In this document: positions 1 to 7,153 of the stretch, piece by piece
Numbering within the stretch: position 1 is the stretch's first letter
Layout of the letters: every line of letters starts with the position of its first letter
NCBI GenBank assembly: GCA_023412745.1
Contig: JAEZBZ010000049.1
Location: forward strand, 1 to 38,763
Source of the DNA: Pseudomonadota bacterium
Lineage (GTDB): Bacteria; Pseudomonadota; Alphaproteobacteria; Rhizobiales; Hyphomicrobiaceae
Direction: 5' to 3'
DNA: 38,763 nucleotides
Notes under the pieces: generated by a model
Seen by the model: only the letters and a program-made list of their open reading frames with translations
Database searches by the model: none
What the model was told of the DNA's origin: nothing
Translations under genes and position numbers: made by a program

Positions 1-86
1 TGGTTCGGCTTGGCGGGGCGCCGCTCCGCCACCGCCCACTCCGCTTAATCTGCTATCCGCGTCACTGAGCCATTTCCCGAAGAGTG

Positions 87-117
87 TTAAATTGGCCGCC
101 ACAAGCGGCCAATTTAA
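87..117. terminator. Hairpin, probable bidirectional terminator
   Basis: A perfect 13-bp inverted repeat (87-99 with 105-117) encloses the 5-nt loop CACAA. The outer arms are A/T-rich, so either strand ends the stem in a T-rich tract. It lies 33 nt past the stop of the minus-strand Atu4866-type gene and could also end a gene entering from the left of the window. Bases 1-86 hold no gene I can support. Confidence 0.7.
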
Positions 118-149
118 TTTATCCAACCAGTCCGTACGACCATCCTCCG

Positions 150-518
150 TTACTTTCGACGCAGTATCATCCCCGCGTGATGCAGCGTGTCGTCATCGAC
201 AAAATCTCCGTCCGCGGTGAAACCGGTATCGTCCCAGTATTCGATGTGCGAACCGGTTATCTCGTAGCGGCCACGATAGGCGCTCTGGCGTGTGCCGCGT
301 GCTTCGTCGTATCGGCCGTTGGGCAACAGCTCGTGACGGATATGGCCGTCATCCGTTACCCACATGCCGACATAGGGATTCGTCGTCATTCGTTGTTCCA
401 CTGTCGACTGTCCAGCGCTGCTGATGGGCTGCCGGGAGCGCTGCGCCGAAGCCGTCGACGATTCCAGCGCGTGGAGCGTCGCCAGAACGACGCCGGACAG
501 GATTATACGGCCGATCAT
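150..518 (-). CDS. Atu4866-domain secreted protein
   Basis: A small exported protein of about 122 residues. I chose the ATG at 518 because the protein then begins with a signal peptide (MIGRIILSGVVLATLHALES, probable cleavage after SSTASAQ), whereas the longer frame up to 635 adds an arginine-rich stretch unlike a leader. The mature part contains VGMWVTDDGHIRHELLPNGR followed by a YEITGSHIEYWDDTGFTADG-type stretch, which I recognise as the Atu4866 family, a small beta-rich domain of unknown biochemical role. It lies downstream of the broken NTF2-like gene on the same strand, with a hairpin between them. Transport to the periplasm is inferred from the leader; no enzymatic function can be assigned. 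Confidence 0.75.
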   Translation of the reverse strand: MIGRIILSGVVLATLHALESSTASAQRSRQPISSAGQSTVEQRMTTNPYVGMWVTDDGHIRHELLPNGRYDEARGTRQSAYRGRYEITGSHIEYWDDTGFTADGDFVDDDTLHHAGMILRRK

Positions 519-559
519 TTTCGTTACTCGCTTGCCGTTGAATGTGCGGGCTCGTGAAC

Positions 560-590
560 ACCGGCGCCGAGAGCATTCCCCGGCGCCGGT
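560..590 (-). terminator. GC-rich hairpin between two small genes
   Basis: A 9-bp perfect inverted repeat (ACCGGCGCC at 560-568, complement at 582-590) with a 13-nt loop follows the stop of the NTF2-like gene at 598. No T tract follows on the minus strand, so it may be a weak terminator or an mRNA 3'-end stabiliser rather than a strong stop. Confidence 0.45.
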
Positions 591-597
591 AGATCCA

Positions 598-1084
598 TCA
601 CTGGGAAGGCGCAGGAACGCGTGCGATGAGATCATCGTACGGGGCGAGATCCAGGAACGCCGTCACCTCCGCGGCCTTGCCGTTCTCCATGCGCATGATC
701 CAGGCATAGCTGTTGCGGTAGGGCTGCCCATCGCGGGCCACGCCGTTTCCGCGCCATCGGGCGATAACATGATCGCCGTCGCTCCAAATAGTGACATCGG
801 TTGGCCTCAGCGGATCAGCCATTCTGGTTGCAAACGGCCTGACGGCTTGCTCGATGAAAATCGCGCGCCCCTGGTACGCGCGCGCCGTGGGTGACGATCC
901 TTCGATCCGCCAGACGACGTTTTCGTCCAGCACCTCATTGAAAAAACCTGAGCCACCGGCGGCCCAGCGATCGAATGCCTCGGAAACGATGCGCTTGTTG
1001 TCGGCAGCGCTGCAGCGGTTCGCTGGCCAAGGCAGGAGCCGAAAGTGCGGTGACCATAAGCAATGTAGCGTAGGGCAAACGCAT
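598..1084 (-). pseudogene. Frameshifted secreted NTF2/SnoaL-like protein
   Basis: The gene starts at ATG 1084, with GGAG about ten bases upstream, and opens with a clear signal peptide (MRLPYATLLMVTALSAPALA). In that frame it soon becomes non-homologous arginine-rich sequence and stops at 935. Shifting frame by one base near 1001-1012 gives a continuous protein (ADNKRIVSEAFDRWAAGGSG, then WRIEGSSPTARAY and YRNSYAWIMRMENGKAAEVT) typical of SnoaL-like/nuclear transport factor 2 domains related to ketosteroid isomerase. Both halves are otherwise intact, so either the mutation is recent or there is one sequencing error. With the shift repaired the product would be about 160 residues, near the family size for secreted versions. 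The substrate is unknown; such domains are small hydrolases, isomerases or ligand binders. Confidence 0.75.
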
Positions 1085-1135
1085 GAGGAGTTCTCCTTCG
1101 TGGCGAAATAAGCCGTTTACTGATGAATGGTTCAC

Positions 1136-2197
1136 TCAGGCCCGGCGGGCGACGGAAGCACCACCGAACATGAGTTGCTGGACCAGCGGGCGATGGACGA
1201 AGCGGGCCGGATAAATCGGATCCGGCGCACTTACTTCGTTGAGGCGCGCCAGATGATCGTCGGACAGCACTACGCCAAGCGCGCCCAGATTGTCCTCAGC
1301 CTGGGCCAACGTCTGCGCCCCTATGATCGGCGCGGTGACGGTCGGATTGACCAGCGTCCATGCCAGCGCGACCTGCGATGGTGTCACGCCGATCTCCTCG
1401 GCAAGGACCCGCACGACATGCGCGATGCCGATCGCGCGTTCGTTGAGATGCCCCGACGAGGCAATGACTCCCTTTCGTGTCAGCGCGACGCCGGCTTCGC
1501 GCGAGTCATTCACATCAGAGCGCGTGTACTTTCCGGTGAGCACGCCGCCGCCCAGCGGCGACCAAGGAAGCACGCCCAAACCCAGAGCGGACGCCATCGG
1601 CATCAGCTCATGCTCGACCGTACGCTCGAGCAGGCTGTTTTCGATCTGCAGCGCGACGAACGACGACCATCCGCGCAGGTCCGCCATCGTCTGCAGCTCG
1701 GCAACGCGCCACGCCGCCGTGTTGCAGATCCCGAGGTAGAGGATCTTGCCGGAGCGCACGAGATCGTCGAGCGCACGCATCACTTCGTCCGGACGCGTGG
1801 TCATATCCCACGCATGCAGATGAAGCAGATCGATCCGATCGGTGCCGAGCTGGCGCAGGCTCTACTCCACCGACCGGATCAGGTTGAGCCTGTGGTTGCC
1901 GCCGGAATTGGGATTGCCCGGATCGCGGACCATGGTGAACTTGGTCGAAAGGACAATCCGTTCGCGCTTGTCCTTGAGAAATTCGCCAAGGATGCGCTCC
2001 GAGGCACCGTTGGTGTAGTTGACCGCCGTGTCGATGAAGTTGCCACCCCGATCGACATAGAGGTCGAAAATCCGCCGCGCTTCGTCGGCATCCGAGCCCC
2101 AGCCCCAATCCTGGCCAAAGGTCATGGTGCCGAGCGCGAGCGGGGATACGCGCAGGCCGGAGCGGCCGAGCAGCCGATAGTCCGCAAGAGACGTCAT
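1136..2197 (-). pseudogene. Aldo/keto reductase interrupted by amber codon
   Basis: The reading frame from ATG 2197 to 1136 encodes an aldo/keto reductase of about 353 codons, normal for the YajO/YcsN-like group, but a TAG occupies codon 112 (1862-1864). Both sides stay in one frame: before it come the catalytic Asp56 and Tyr61 (FIDTAVNY) and Lys86 (STKF); after it come the catalytic His128 (LLHLHAWD), the SPLGGGVLTGKYTRSDVND loop and the C-terminal NADPH-binding region. The family would reduce aldehydes or ketones with NADPH in the cytosol. A single base change (for example GAG to TAG) explains the lesion. It is divergent from a LysR regulator, which probably controlled it. Recent pseudogene, sequencing error and suppressed stop are all possible; the first seems likelier given the broken neighbours. 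Confidence 0.85.
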
Positions 2198-2271
2198 GTG
2201 CCTGTTTCCTGTGCCGTGGTCGTCGTGACTGCACAGGTAAGCCGCGATGATGCGTCAGACAATTTGCCCAA

Positions 2272-2295
2272 TTATTATTACTCTGGTAATTATAA
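2272..2295. promoter_or_regulatory. Dyad, candidate LysR operator
   Basis: Within the 105-bp gap between the divergent aldo/keto reductase and LysR genes is an A/T-rich imperfect palindrome. The inner arms ATTAC (2277-2281) and GTAAT (2286-2290) flank TCTG; the outer arms TTAT (2272-2275) and ATAA (2292-2295) also pair, with one mismatched position on each side. It fits the T-N11-A pattern expected of a LysR-type site and lies eight bases before the regulator start, consistent with autorepression. Binding is inferred. Confidence 0.55.
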
Positions 2296-2302
2296 CTAAC
2301 CA

Positions 2303-3199
2303 ATGAGCGCAGACTTGAACACCATTTCCGTTTTCCTCGCGGTGGCTGAAACGCAGAGTTTTCGCGCGGCCGCCGAACGGCTTGGCGTGACCCGATCAGC
2401 CGTTAGTCAGACGATCCGCAAACTGGAAGACCGGCTGGGCGTTGCCCTGGTTCAGCGCACCACGCGCAGCGTCAGCCTGACGGAGGCTGGTGAGCAACTT
2501 CGCCGCCGCGTCGCCCCGGCGCTCGCCGAAGTCCAGCTTGCCATAAACGATGCGCAGGATCGCGATGCGATGCCGACCGGGCAGCTTCGGCTCGCGGTAT
2601 CCTCCATCGCGGAGCGCTTCATCGCTGGCCCGCTACTCGCCACCTTCGTGCAGACCTATCCGGGCGTACAGCTCGATATCACTGTCACCGACGATGAATT
2701 CGATATCGTGGCCGAGGGCTATGATGCCGGTGTACGGCTCGGCGAGGTCATCGAGCAGGACATGATCGCGGTTCCCGTTTCAGCCGAGCAGCGCCAGATG
2801 GTCGTGGCTGCGCCGTCGTACATCGCGCGCTTCGGCGCACCCTCGCATCCGGGCGAGCTGGTGCGCCATTGCTGCATCGGCTGGCGGCCGGCGCCCAAAG
2901 TGGCCGCGTATCGCTGGGAATTCGAGGATTCTGACCGCGCCTACGATGTCGCGGTGAACGCGCGGCTGACCACTAACGACATGTGGATCATGATCCGGAC
3001 GGCCTGCGCCGGCGGCGGCCTGACCTTCGGCATGGAAGAAACCTTTCGGCCGTACATCGAGCGTGGCGAGCTGGTGCCGCTACTTGAGAAGTATTGTCCG
3101 CCGTTTGCCGGATTCTTTCTTTATTTCGCCGATCGCCGCAATCTGCCGCCGAAGCTGCGCGCGCTGATCGATCACATGCGATATCGGCCCGAGCGGTGA
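2303..3199 (+). CDS. LysR family transcriptional regulator
   Basis: A 298-residue LysR-type regulator of standard length. Residues about 5-63 form the winged helix-turn-helix (SFRAAAERLGVTRSAVSQTI, then KLEDRLGVALVQRTTRSVSL); the rest is a two-lobed effector-binding domain like those of the DsdC/PecT-like regulators that sit beside dehydrogenases and reductases. The ATG at 2303 is used because the HTH then begins at the usual distance from the N-terminus. It is transcribed away from the aldo/keto reductase, the common arrangement in which a LysR protein controls itself and its divergent neighbour. Here that neighbour is broken, so the regulator may have lost its target. The effector is unknown. 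Its 3' end abuts the phnC remnant on the opposite strand. Confidence 0.92.
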   Translation: MSADLNTISVFLAVAETQSFRAAAERLGVTRSAVSQTIRKLEDRLGVALVQRTTRSVSLTEAGEQLRRRVAPALAEVQLAINDAQDRDAMPTGQLRLAVSSIAERFIAGPLLATFVQTYPGVQLDITVTDDEFDIVAEGYDAGVRLGEVIEQDMIAVPVSAEQRQMVVAAPSYIARFGAPSHPGELVRHCCIGWRPAPKVAAYRWEFEDSDRAYDVAVNARLTTNDMWIMIRTACAGGGLTFGMEETFRPYIERGELVPLLEKYCPPFAGFFLYFADRRNLPPKLRALIDHMRYRPER

Positions 3200-3203
3200 A
3201 CGT

Positions 3204-3650
3204 TCAGGTTGGCAATGCCGCTTCCGATAAACGGCCGGCATCCATTGTCAACATGCGATCGGCAAACCGCTCGGCAAGCGACGGCTGTTGCAGCGTGCAG
3301 ACAACCGCAATCCCCGACGTGCGGCTGAGGCGACGCAGCAATTTCCAGGATCGAAACTGCCGTATCGGGATCGAGGCTGGCGACTGGCTCGTCAGCCAGA
3401 ATTATATGGCTTTGTTGCGCGATCGCGCGGGCAATCGCCACCCGCTGCTGCTGGCCGCCCGATAACGTATCTGCCCGCTGATCGAGATGTTCGCCGAGGC
3501 CGACTTCCAGCAGCGCTTTGATGGCGATGGTTTCGTCAGCGGCGGAAAAACTGCGCAGCATCACCCGCCACAGCGGCGCACCAGCCAGACGACCCGCGAG
3601 CACGTTATCCAGCGCCGACAGCCGCCGCACCACGAAACGCTCAAGCCACA
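3204..3650 (-). pseudogene. Remnant of phosphonate-type ABC ATPase (phnC-like)
   Basis: On the minus strand the segment reads RRLSALDNVLAGRLAG, then TLSGGQQQRVAIARAIAQ (ABC signature) and IILADEPVASLDPDTAVSIL (Walker B and D-loop), strongly like PhnC, the ATPase of phosphonate importers. After ILE the frame must shift by one base (near 3342-3345) to continue as LLRRLSRTSGIAVVCTLQQP (with the switch Gln/H-loop region) and end at the TGA at 3204-3206. The N-terminal third, including Walker A and the Q-loop, is missing: homology fades at about 3650, just before the downstream end of hutC. With no nucleotide-binding P-loop and a frameshift it cannot be functional. No phosphonate permease or receptor gene is nearby, so it is a relic of an earlier gene order. 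Confidence 0.85.
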
Positions 3651-3744
3651 GCAAGCGATCGATCAGACATGAGATCCATGGCGCGGAGTGCTTGCGGAAC
3701 ATGCCTGTTCCGCGCGCTTCTCAGCTCTGGCCGCGCGCCTTACG

Positions 3745-4482
3745 CTATTGTCCTTGCGGACTGAAGCGCGCGACGAGGTGGTAGGCACTTCCGAGGAACG
3801 TTTGACGTACAAAAGTGATCGTTGCATCGGCGCGCCACGTGCGCCGTTCCACACACAAACAAGCCGCGCCTTCCGTCGTCGCCAGCAATTCCGCAACCCG
3901 CCGTTCGGCGTTCACAGCGGAAAATCGATGTTCTGCCTCAGTCCACGGCACATGATCCAGCAGCCACGACCCCGGCGGCTTGGACACGAACGACGCGTCA
4001 GCCGCTTCCGGCACTGCCAGCAAACTGATCAAGCGCTCCTCGATCGCAAGCGGTTGTCCGTTGGCAAGATGCCGGCAGTGCACTTCGATCAAGGGTTCCC
4101 CGACCGCCAATGCCGAAGCCTCTGAGTCGCGACGCGACGCCAGACGTTTTCGGCGGGAAAGCAGTTCATAGGCATATGCCTCACCACGCGATGAGACCTC
4201 GCTGGGCAAATCAGGAATTTGCAGGACCGCAGATTGAATACGCGGGCGAGCAACGAACGAGCCTGCCCTGCGGCGGCGCTCAATCAAGCCTTCATCCGCC
4301 AGCGCAGAGAGAACCTTGTTCACGGTCATGCGCGCGCAATCGTAGTGCGCCATCAATTCATGCTCGAACGGAATGCGAAATCCGGGCGGCCATTCGCCAG
4401 ACAGAATTTTCGCCTCGATATCGGTACGGATCCGCTGGTTGAGAGTCTGTTGCGGCGCGGACGCTTCGGCCATCGCCATCAT
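3745..4482 (-). CDS. hutC: Histidine utilisation repressor HutC (GntR, UTRA)
   Basis: A 245-residue GntR regulator. An N-terminal winged helix (about residues 13-78: ILSGEWPPGFRIPFEHELMA, CARMTVNKVLSALADEGLIE) is followed by a UTRA effector domain (about 90-235: ERLISLLAVPEA, TEAEHRFSAVNAERR, CLCVERRTWRADATITFVRQ). This is the HutC pattern, whose known inducer is urocanate. The ATG at 4482 overlaps the hutF stop as ATGA, so the two are translationally coupled. A HutC-like dyad in the hutF-hutI gap is its likely operator and would make the repressor control its own operon. The phnC remnant downstream might suggest PhnF instead, but the hutF overlap argues against that. A second UTRA paralogue lies at 17215-18000. 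Confidence 0.9.
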   Translation of the reverse strand: MMAMAEASAPQQTLNQRIRTDIEAKILSGEWPPGFRIPFEHELMAHYDCARMTVNKVLSALADEGLIERRRRAGSFVARPRIQSAVLQIPDLPSEVSSRGEAYAYELLSRRKRLASRRDSEASALAVGEPLIEVHCRHLANGQPLAIEERLISLLAVPEAADASFVSKPPGSWLLDHVPWTEAEHRFSAVNAERRVAELLATTEGAACLCVERRTWRADATITFVRQTFLGSAYHLVARFSPQGQ

Positions 4483-5834
4483 CCCAATACGTTACTGAGC
4501 GCAACCTTGAAGCGCGCTGCCACGCGCTCACGCGCGCGATGACGGCCACCTTCGACCAATTTCTGTCCGCGCCGCCACACGCTATCGACAGCACCACCGC
4601 CACGACACGCGAAAATCCAACCATTCATCAGAGCAGCCTCGGTGCGCTCCGATAAGGCCGGATGCGAAATATCGAGAGAAACGATGTCGGCTGCGCATCC
4701 CACGGCTAGGCCGCCCTTCACACCTAGGGCTTGGCAACCACCACGAAACGCCGCATCGAACAAGACCTGACCGGTGGCAGCACCTTCTTGGCCTGCGAGA
4801 ACATTGCGCGCACGGTGCCACAAACGCTGGCCGTATTCGAGCACGCGGAGTTCCTCAGCAGCGTCGATCAGCACGTTGGAATCTGACCCGACGCCGAGCG
4901 CACCGCCCGCCACCGTGAAATCTTGAGCGGGAAAAACGCCGTCTCCGAGGTTCGCCTCGGTGATAGGGCATAAACCTACAACCGCACCGCTCGCCGCCAT
5001 TTGCGCGGTTTCGGCTGCAGTCACATGAGTTGCATGGATCAGACACCAACGAGAGCCAATGTCGGCAATAGCGTAAAGCTGCTCGACCGGGCGCTTGCCG
5101 CACCACGCGAGGCAATCGTCGACCTCCTTCGTTTGCTCAGCCACGTGAATGTGCAGAGGACCTTCCGTCATTGGCACGATTGCCGCGATTTCATCGGACG
5201 TTGCGGCGCGCAAGCTGTGCGGAGCGAGTCCAAGCACCGCGTCAGATAATGGCGCAATCGCCCCACGGCTGGCCTCCATCAGGCGCCCGAAGCGGTCGAC
5301 GTCGTTGATGAACCGACGCTGTCCGTGACCAGCCGCGGCGCCACCAAAACCACCATGGGCGTAAAAAACCGGCAGCAAAGTTAGCGCAATGCCGGTTTCA
5401 TCTGCTGCAGCCGCGATACGGCCCGCAAGCTCGCCAAGATTTGCGTAGGGACGCCCATCCCTGTCATGGTGGACATAATGGAATTCGCCGACCCGCGTGA
5501 AACCGGACTCGAGCATCTCCACGTATGCCTGCTCGGCAATGGCCTGCATATCGTCGGGATCCATGCGGTCGAGGAAACGATACATCACCTCGCGCCAAGT
5601 CCAGAAGCTGTCTCCCGTTGGGCCACGCACTTCTCCCAAACCGGCCATGCCACGCTGGAAGGCGTGGCTGTGCAGGTTCGGCAAACCGGGAATGGCGGCA
5701 GCATGTCGTTCGTCACCCGGCTGCGCCGTGGCTCCAGTTTCCACACGCGAGATCAGACCGCCATCAATGTTTACGCGAACGTTCTGCATCCACCCCTGTG
5801 GCAGCAGGGCCGAGCCGAACCATAGGCTGCTCAT
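4479..5834 (-). CDS. hutF: Formimidoylglutamate deiminase HutF
   Basis: Converts N-formimino-L-glutamate to N-formyl-L-glutamate and ammonia in the cytosol, the fourth step of the five-step histidine route. The 451-residue protein from ATG 5834 starts directly with the family N-terminus (MSSLWFGSALLPQGW); a longer frame to 5990 would cross the promoter region. The amidohydrolase metal site is visible: His55 and His57 (NLHSHAFQRG), His228/His230 with Glu233 (LHIHVAEQTKE), His270 (LIHATH) and Asp318 (GVGSDSNVLIDAAEELRVLE). It is first in a minus-strand operon with hutC and is divergent from hutI. HutF implies the pathway that also needs HutG, N-formylglutamate deformylase, which is absent from this window. 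Confidence 0.96.
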   Translation of the reverse strand: MSSLWFGSALLPQGWMQNVRVNIDGGLISRVETGATAQPGDERHAAAIPGLPNLHSHAFQRGMAGLGEVRGPTGDSFWTWREVMYRFLDRMDPDDMQAIAEQAYVEMLESGFTRVGEFHYVHHDRDGRPYANLGELAGRIAAAADETGIALTLLPVFYAHGGFGGAAAGHGQRRFINDVDRFGRLMEASRGAIAPLSDAVLGLAPHSLRAATSDEIAAIVPMTEGPLHIHVAEQTKEVDDCLAWCGKRPVEQLYAIADIGSRWCLIHATHVTAAETAQMAASGAVVGLCPITEANLGDGVFPAQDFTVAGGALGVGSDSNVLIDAAEELRVLEYGQRLWHRARNVLAGQEGAATGQVLFDAAFRGGCQALGVKGGLAVGCAADIVSLDISHPALSERTEAALMNGWIFACRGGGAVDSVWRRGQKLVEGGRHRARERVAARFKVALSNVLG

Positions 5835-5878
5835 CGGAGAAAAATCCTTCACCTGCGAACGGACACTGGACAAGTGAT

Positions 5879-5906
5879 TTGCCAGACTGTTATGTCTATA
5901 CATTAT
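5879..5906 (+). promoter_or_regulatory. Candidate sigma-70 promoter for hutIHUD
   Basis: TTGCCA (5879-5884, five of six to the -35 consensus) and CATTAT (5901-5906, four of six to -10) are spaced by 16 bases, 36 bases before the hutI start. The HutC-like dyad covers the spacer and the -10 element, as expected for repression by occlusion. The assignment is by eye only. Confidence 0.4.
5892..5903. promoter_or_regulatory. Candidate HutC operator
   Basis: The dyad ATGT-CTAT-ACAT lies midway between hutF and hutI. Its core TGTCTATACA (5893-5902) differs at one base from TGTATATACA, the core known for HutC sites in other proteobacteria. Its position between the two divergent operons would allow one repressor to control both. 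Confidence 0.6.
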
Positions 5907-5941
5907 CGGACCACATGCCAACAAGACCATAGGTGGATCAT

Positions 5942-7153
5942 ATGACCGAGCGCTGTGATCGTATCTGGAAGAGCGCACGACTGGCGACATTGGCGCCGGA
6001 TCGCGAAGGGCTCGGTATCGTTGAAAACGGTCTTATCGCGGCGCGCGACGGGCATATCGTCTATGCAGGAGAAGCGGCAGACGCGCCTGCTCTCGACGCC
6101 AGGGAGACGATTGACTGTGGAGGCCGTTGGATTACGCCCGGTCTCATTGATTGCCACACACATCTCGTCTTCGGCGGCAATCGCGCGCACGAGTTCGAAC
6201 TCAGGCTTGCCGGTGCCAGTTATGAAGAAATTGCTCGCGCCGGCGGCGGCATTGTTTCAACCATGCGCGCAACGCGCGCGGCGAGTGAGGATGAACTGGT
6301 TGCAGGCGCGCTGCCGCGCCTTGATACTCTGCTAGCGGAAGGCGTCACTACGATCGAGATCAAATCCGGCTACGGGTTGGCGACCGACGCAGAACTCAAG
6401 AGCCTGCGTGCTGCACGCAAGTTGAGTACGATACGGCCGATCGGCGTTTCCACCACATTCCTTGGCGCGCACGCGTTGCCACCTGAAATGAACGGGGACA
6501 AAGACGCCTACATCGACCTCGTCTGCCGTGAGATGATCCCGGCTGTAGCCAGCGCGGGGCTCGCCGACTCCGTCGATGTGTTCTGTGAAGGTATTGCCTT
6601 TTCTCCTGAGCAGACCGCACGGGTTTTCGATGCCGCTCGCGCGCACAACATTCCGGTTCGCGCCCACGTCGATCAGCTCTCTAATTTACACGGTGCAGCG
6701 CTCGCCGCGCGCTATAACGCACTGTCTGCTGATCATCTGGAATATGCAGATGAAGAAGGTGCAATAGCGATGGCCAGATCCGGCACCGTTGCAGTCGTCC
6801 TGCCGGGCGCCTTCTATTTCATTCGCGAAACGCAAAAACCGCCGATCGACCTATTCCGCCGCCACGGCACGCGCATCGCGCTGGCGACGGACTGCAATCC
6901 TGGCACCTCGCCGCTGACATCCCTTCTGCTCACCATGAATATGTGTGCAACGCTGTTCCGCCTGACAGTCGATGAGTGCATCGCAGGTGTGACCCGCGAA
7001 GCTGCCCATGCGCTAGGTCTGCAGAATGATATCGGCACACTGCAAGCCGGCAAATCCTGCGATCTGGCCATCTGGGATATCGAACGGCCAGCGGAACTGG
7101 TCTATCGCATCGGATTCAATCCGCTGCATGCGCGGGTGTGGAGAGGACAATGA
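5942..7153 (+). CDS. hutI: Imidazolonepropionase HutI
   Basis: Hydrolyses 4-imidazolone-5-propanoate to N-formimino-L-glutamate, the third step of histidine breakdown. The 403-residue length is typical. The metal motif His72-x-His74 (LIDCHTHLVFGGNRAHEFEL) is followed by the substrate-binding stretch GGGIVSTMRATRAASEDEL, then TTIEIKSGYGL, HVDQLSN and ATDCNPGTSPLTSLL with the remaining metal and substrate ligands. The ATG at 5942 is preferred over the GTG at 5933 because AGGTGG sits five bases before it. It is the first gene of hutI-hutH-hutU-hutD and its stop overlaps the hutH start (ATGA), so translation is coupled. Confidence 0.97.
   Translation: MTERCDRIWKSARLATLAPDREGLGIVENGLIAARDGHIVYAGEAADAPALDARETIDCGGRWITPGLIDCHTHLVFGGNRAHEFELRLAGASYEEIARAGGGIVSTMRATRAASEDELVAGALPRLDTLLAEGVTTIEIKSGYGLATDAELKSLRAARKLSTIRPIGVSTTFLGAHALPPEMNGDKDAYIDLVCREMIPAVASAGLADSVDVFCEGIAFSPEQTARVFDAARAHNIPVRAHVDQLSNLHGAALAARYNALSADHLEYADEEGAIAMARSGTVAVVLPGAFYFIRETQKPPIDLFRRHGTRIALATDCNPGTSPLTSLLLTMNMCATLFRLTVDECIAGVTREAAHALGLQNDIGTLQAGKSCDLAIWDIERPAELVYRIGFNPLHARVWRGQ

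Noticed and set aside
1127..2299. Long plus-strand open frame opposite the aldo/keto reductase
   Set aside because: Arg/Gln/His-rich translation with no family resemblance; it is the mirror of the reductase coding strand.
3745..4482. Reading the first UTRA regulator as PhnF because of the phnC relic beside it
   Set aside because: It overlaps hutF by ATGA and the hut dyad is in its operon promoter; the phnC piece is a broken remnant.
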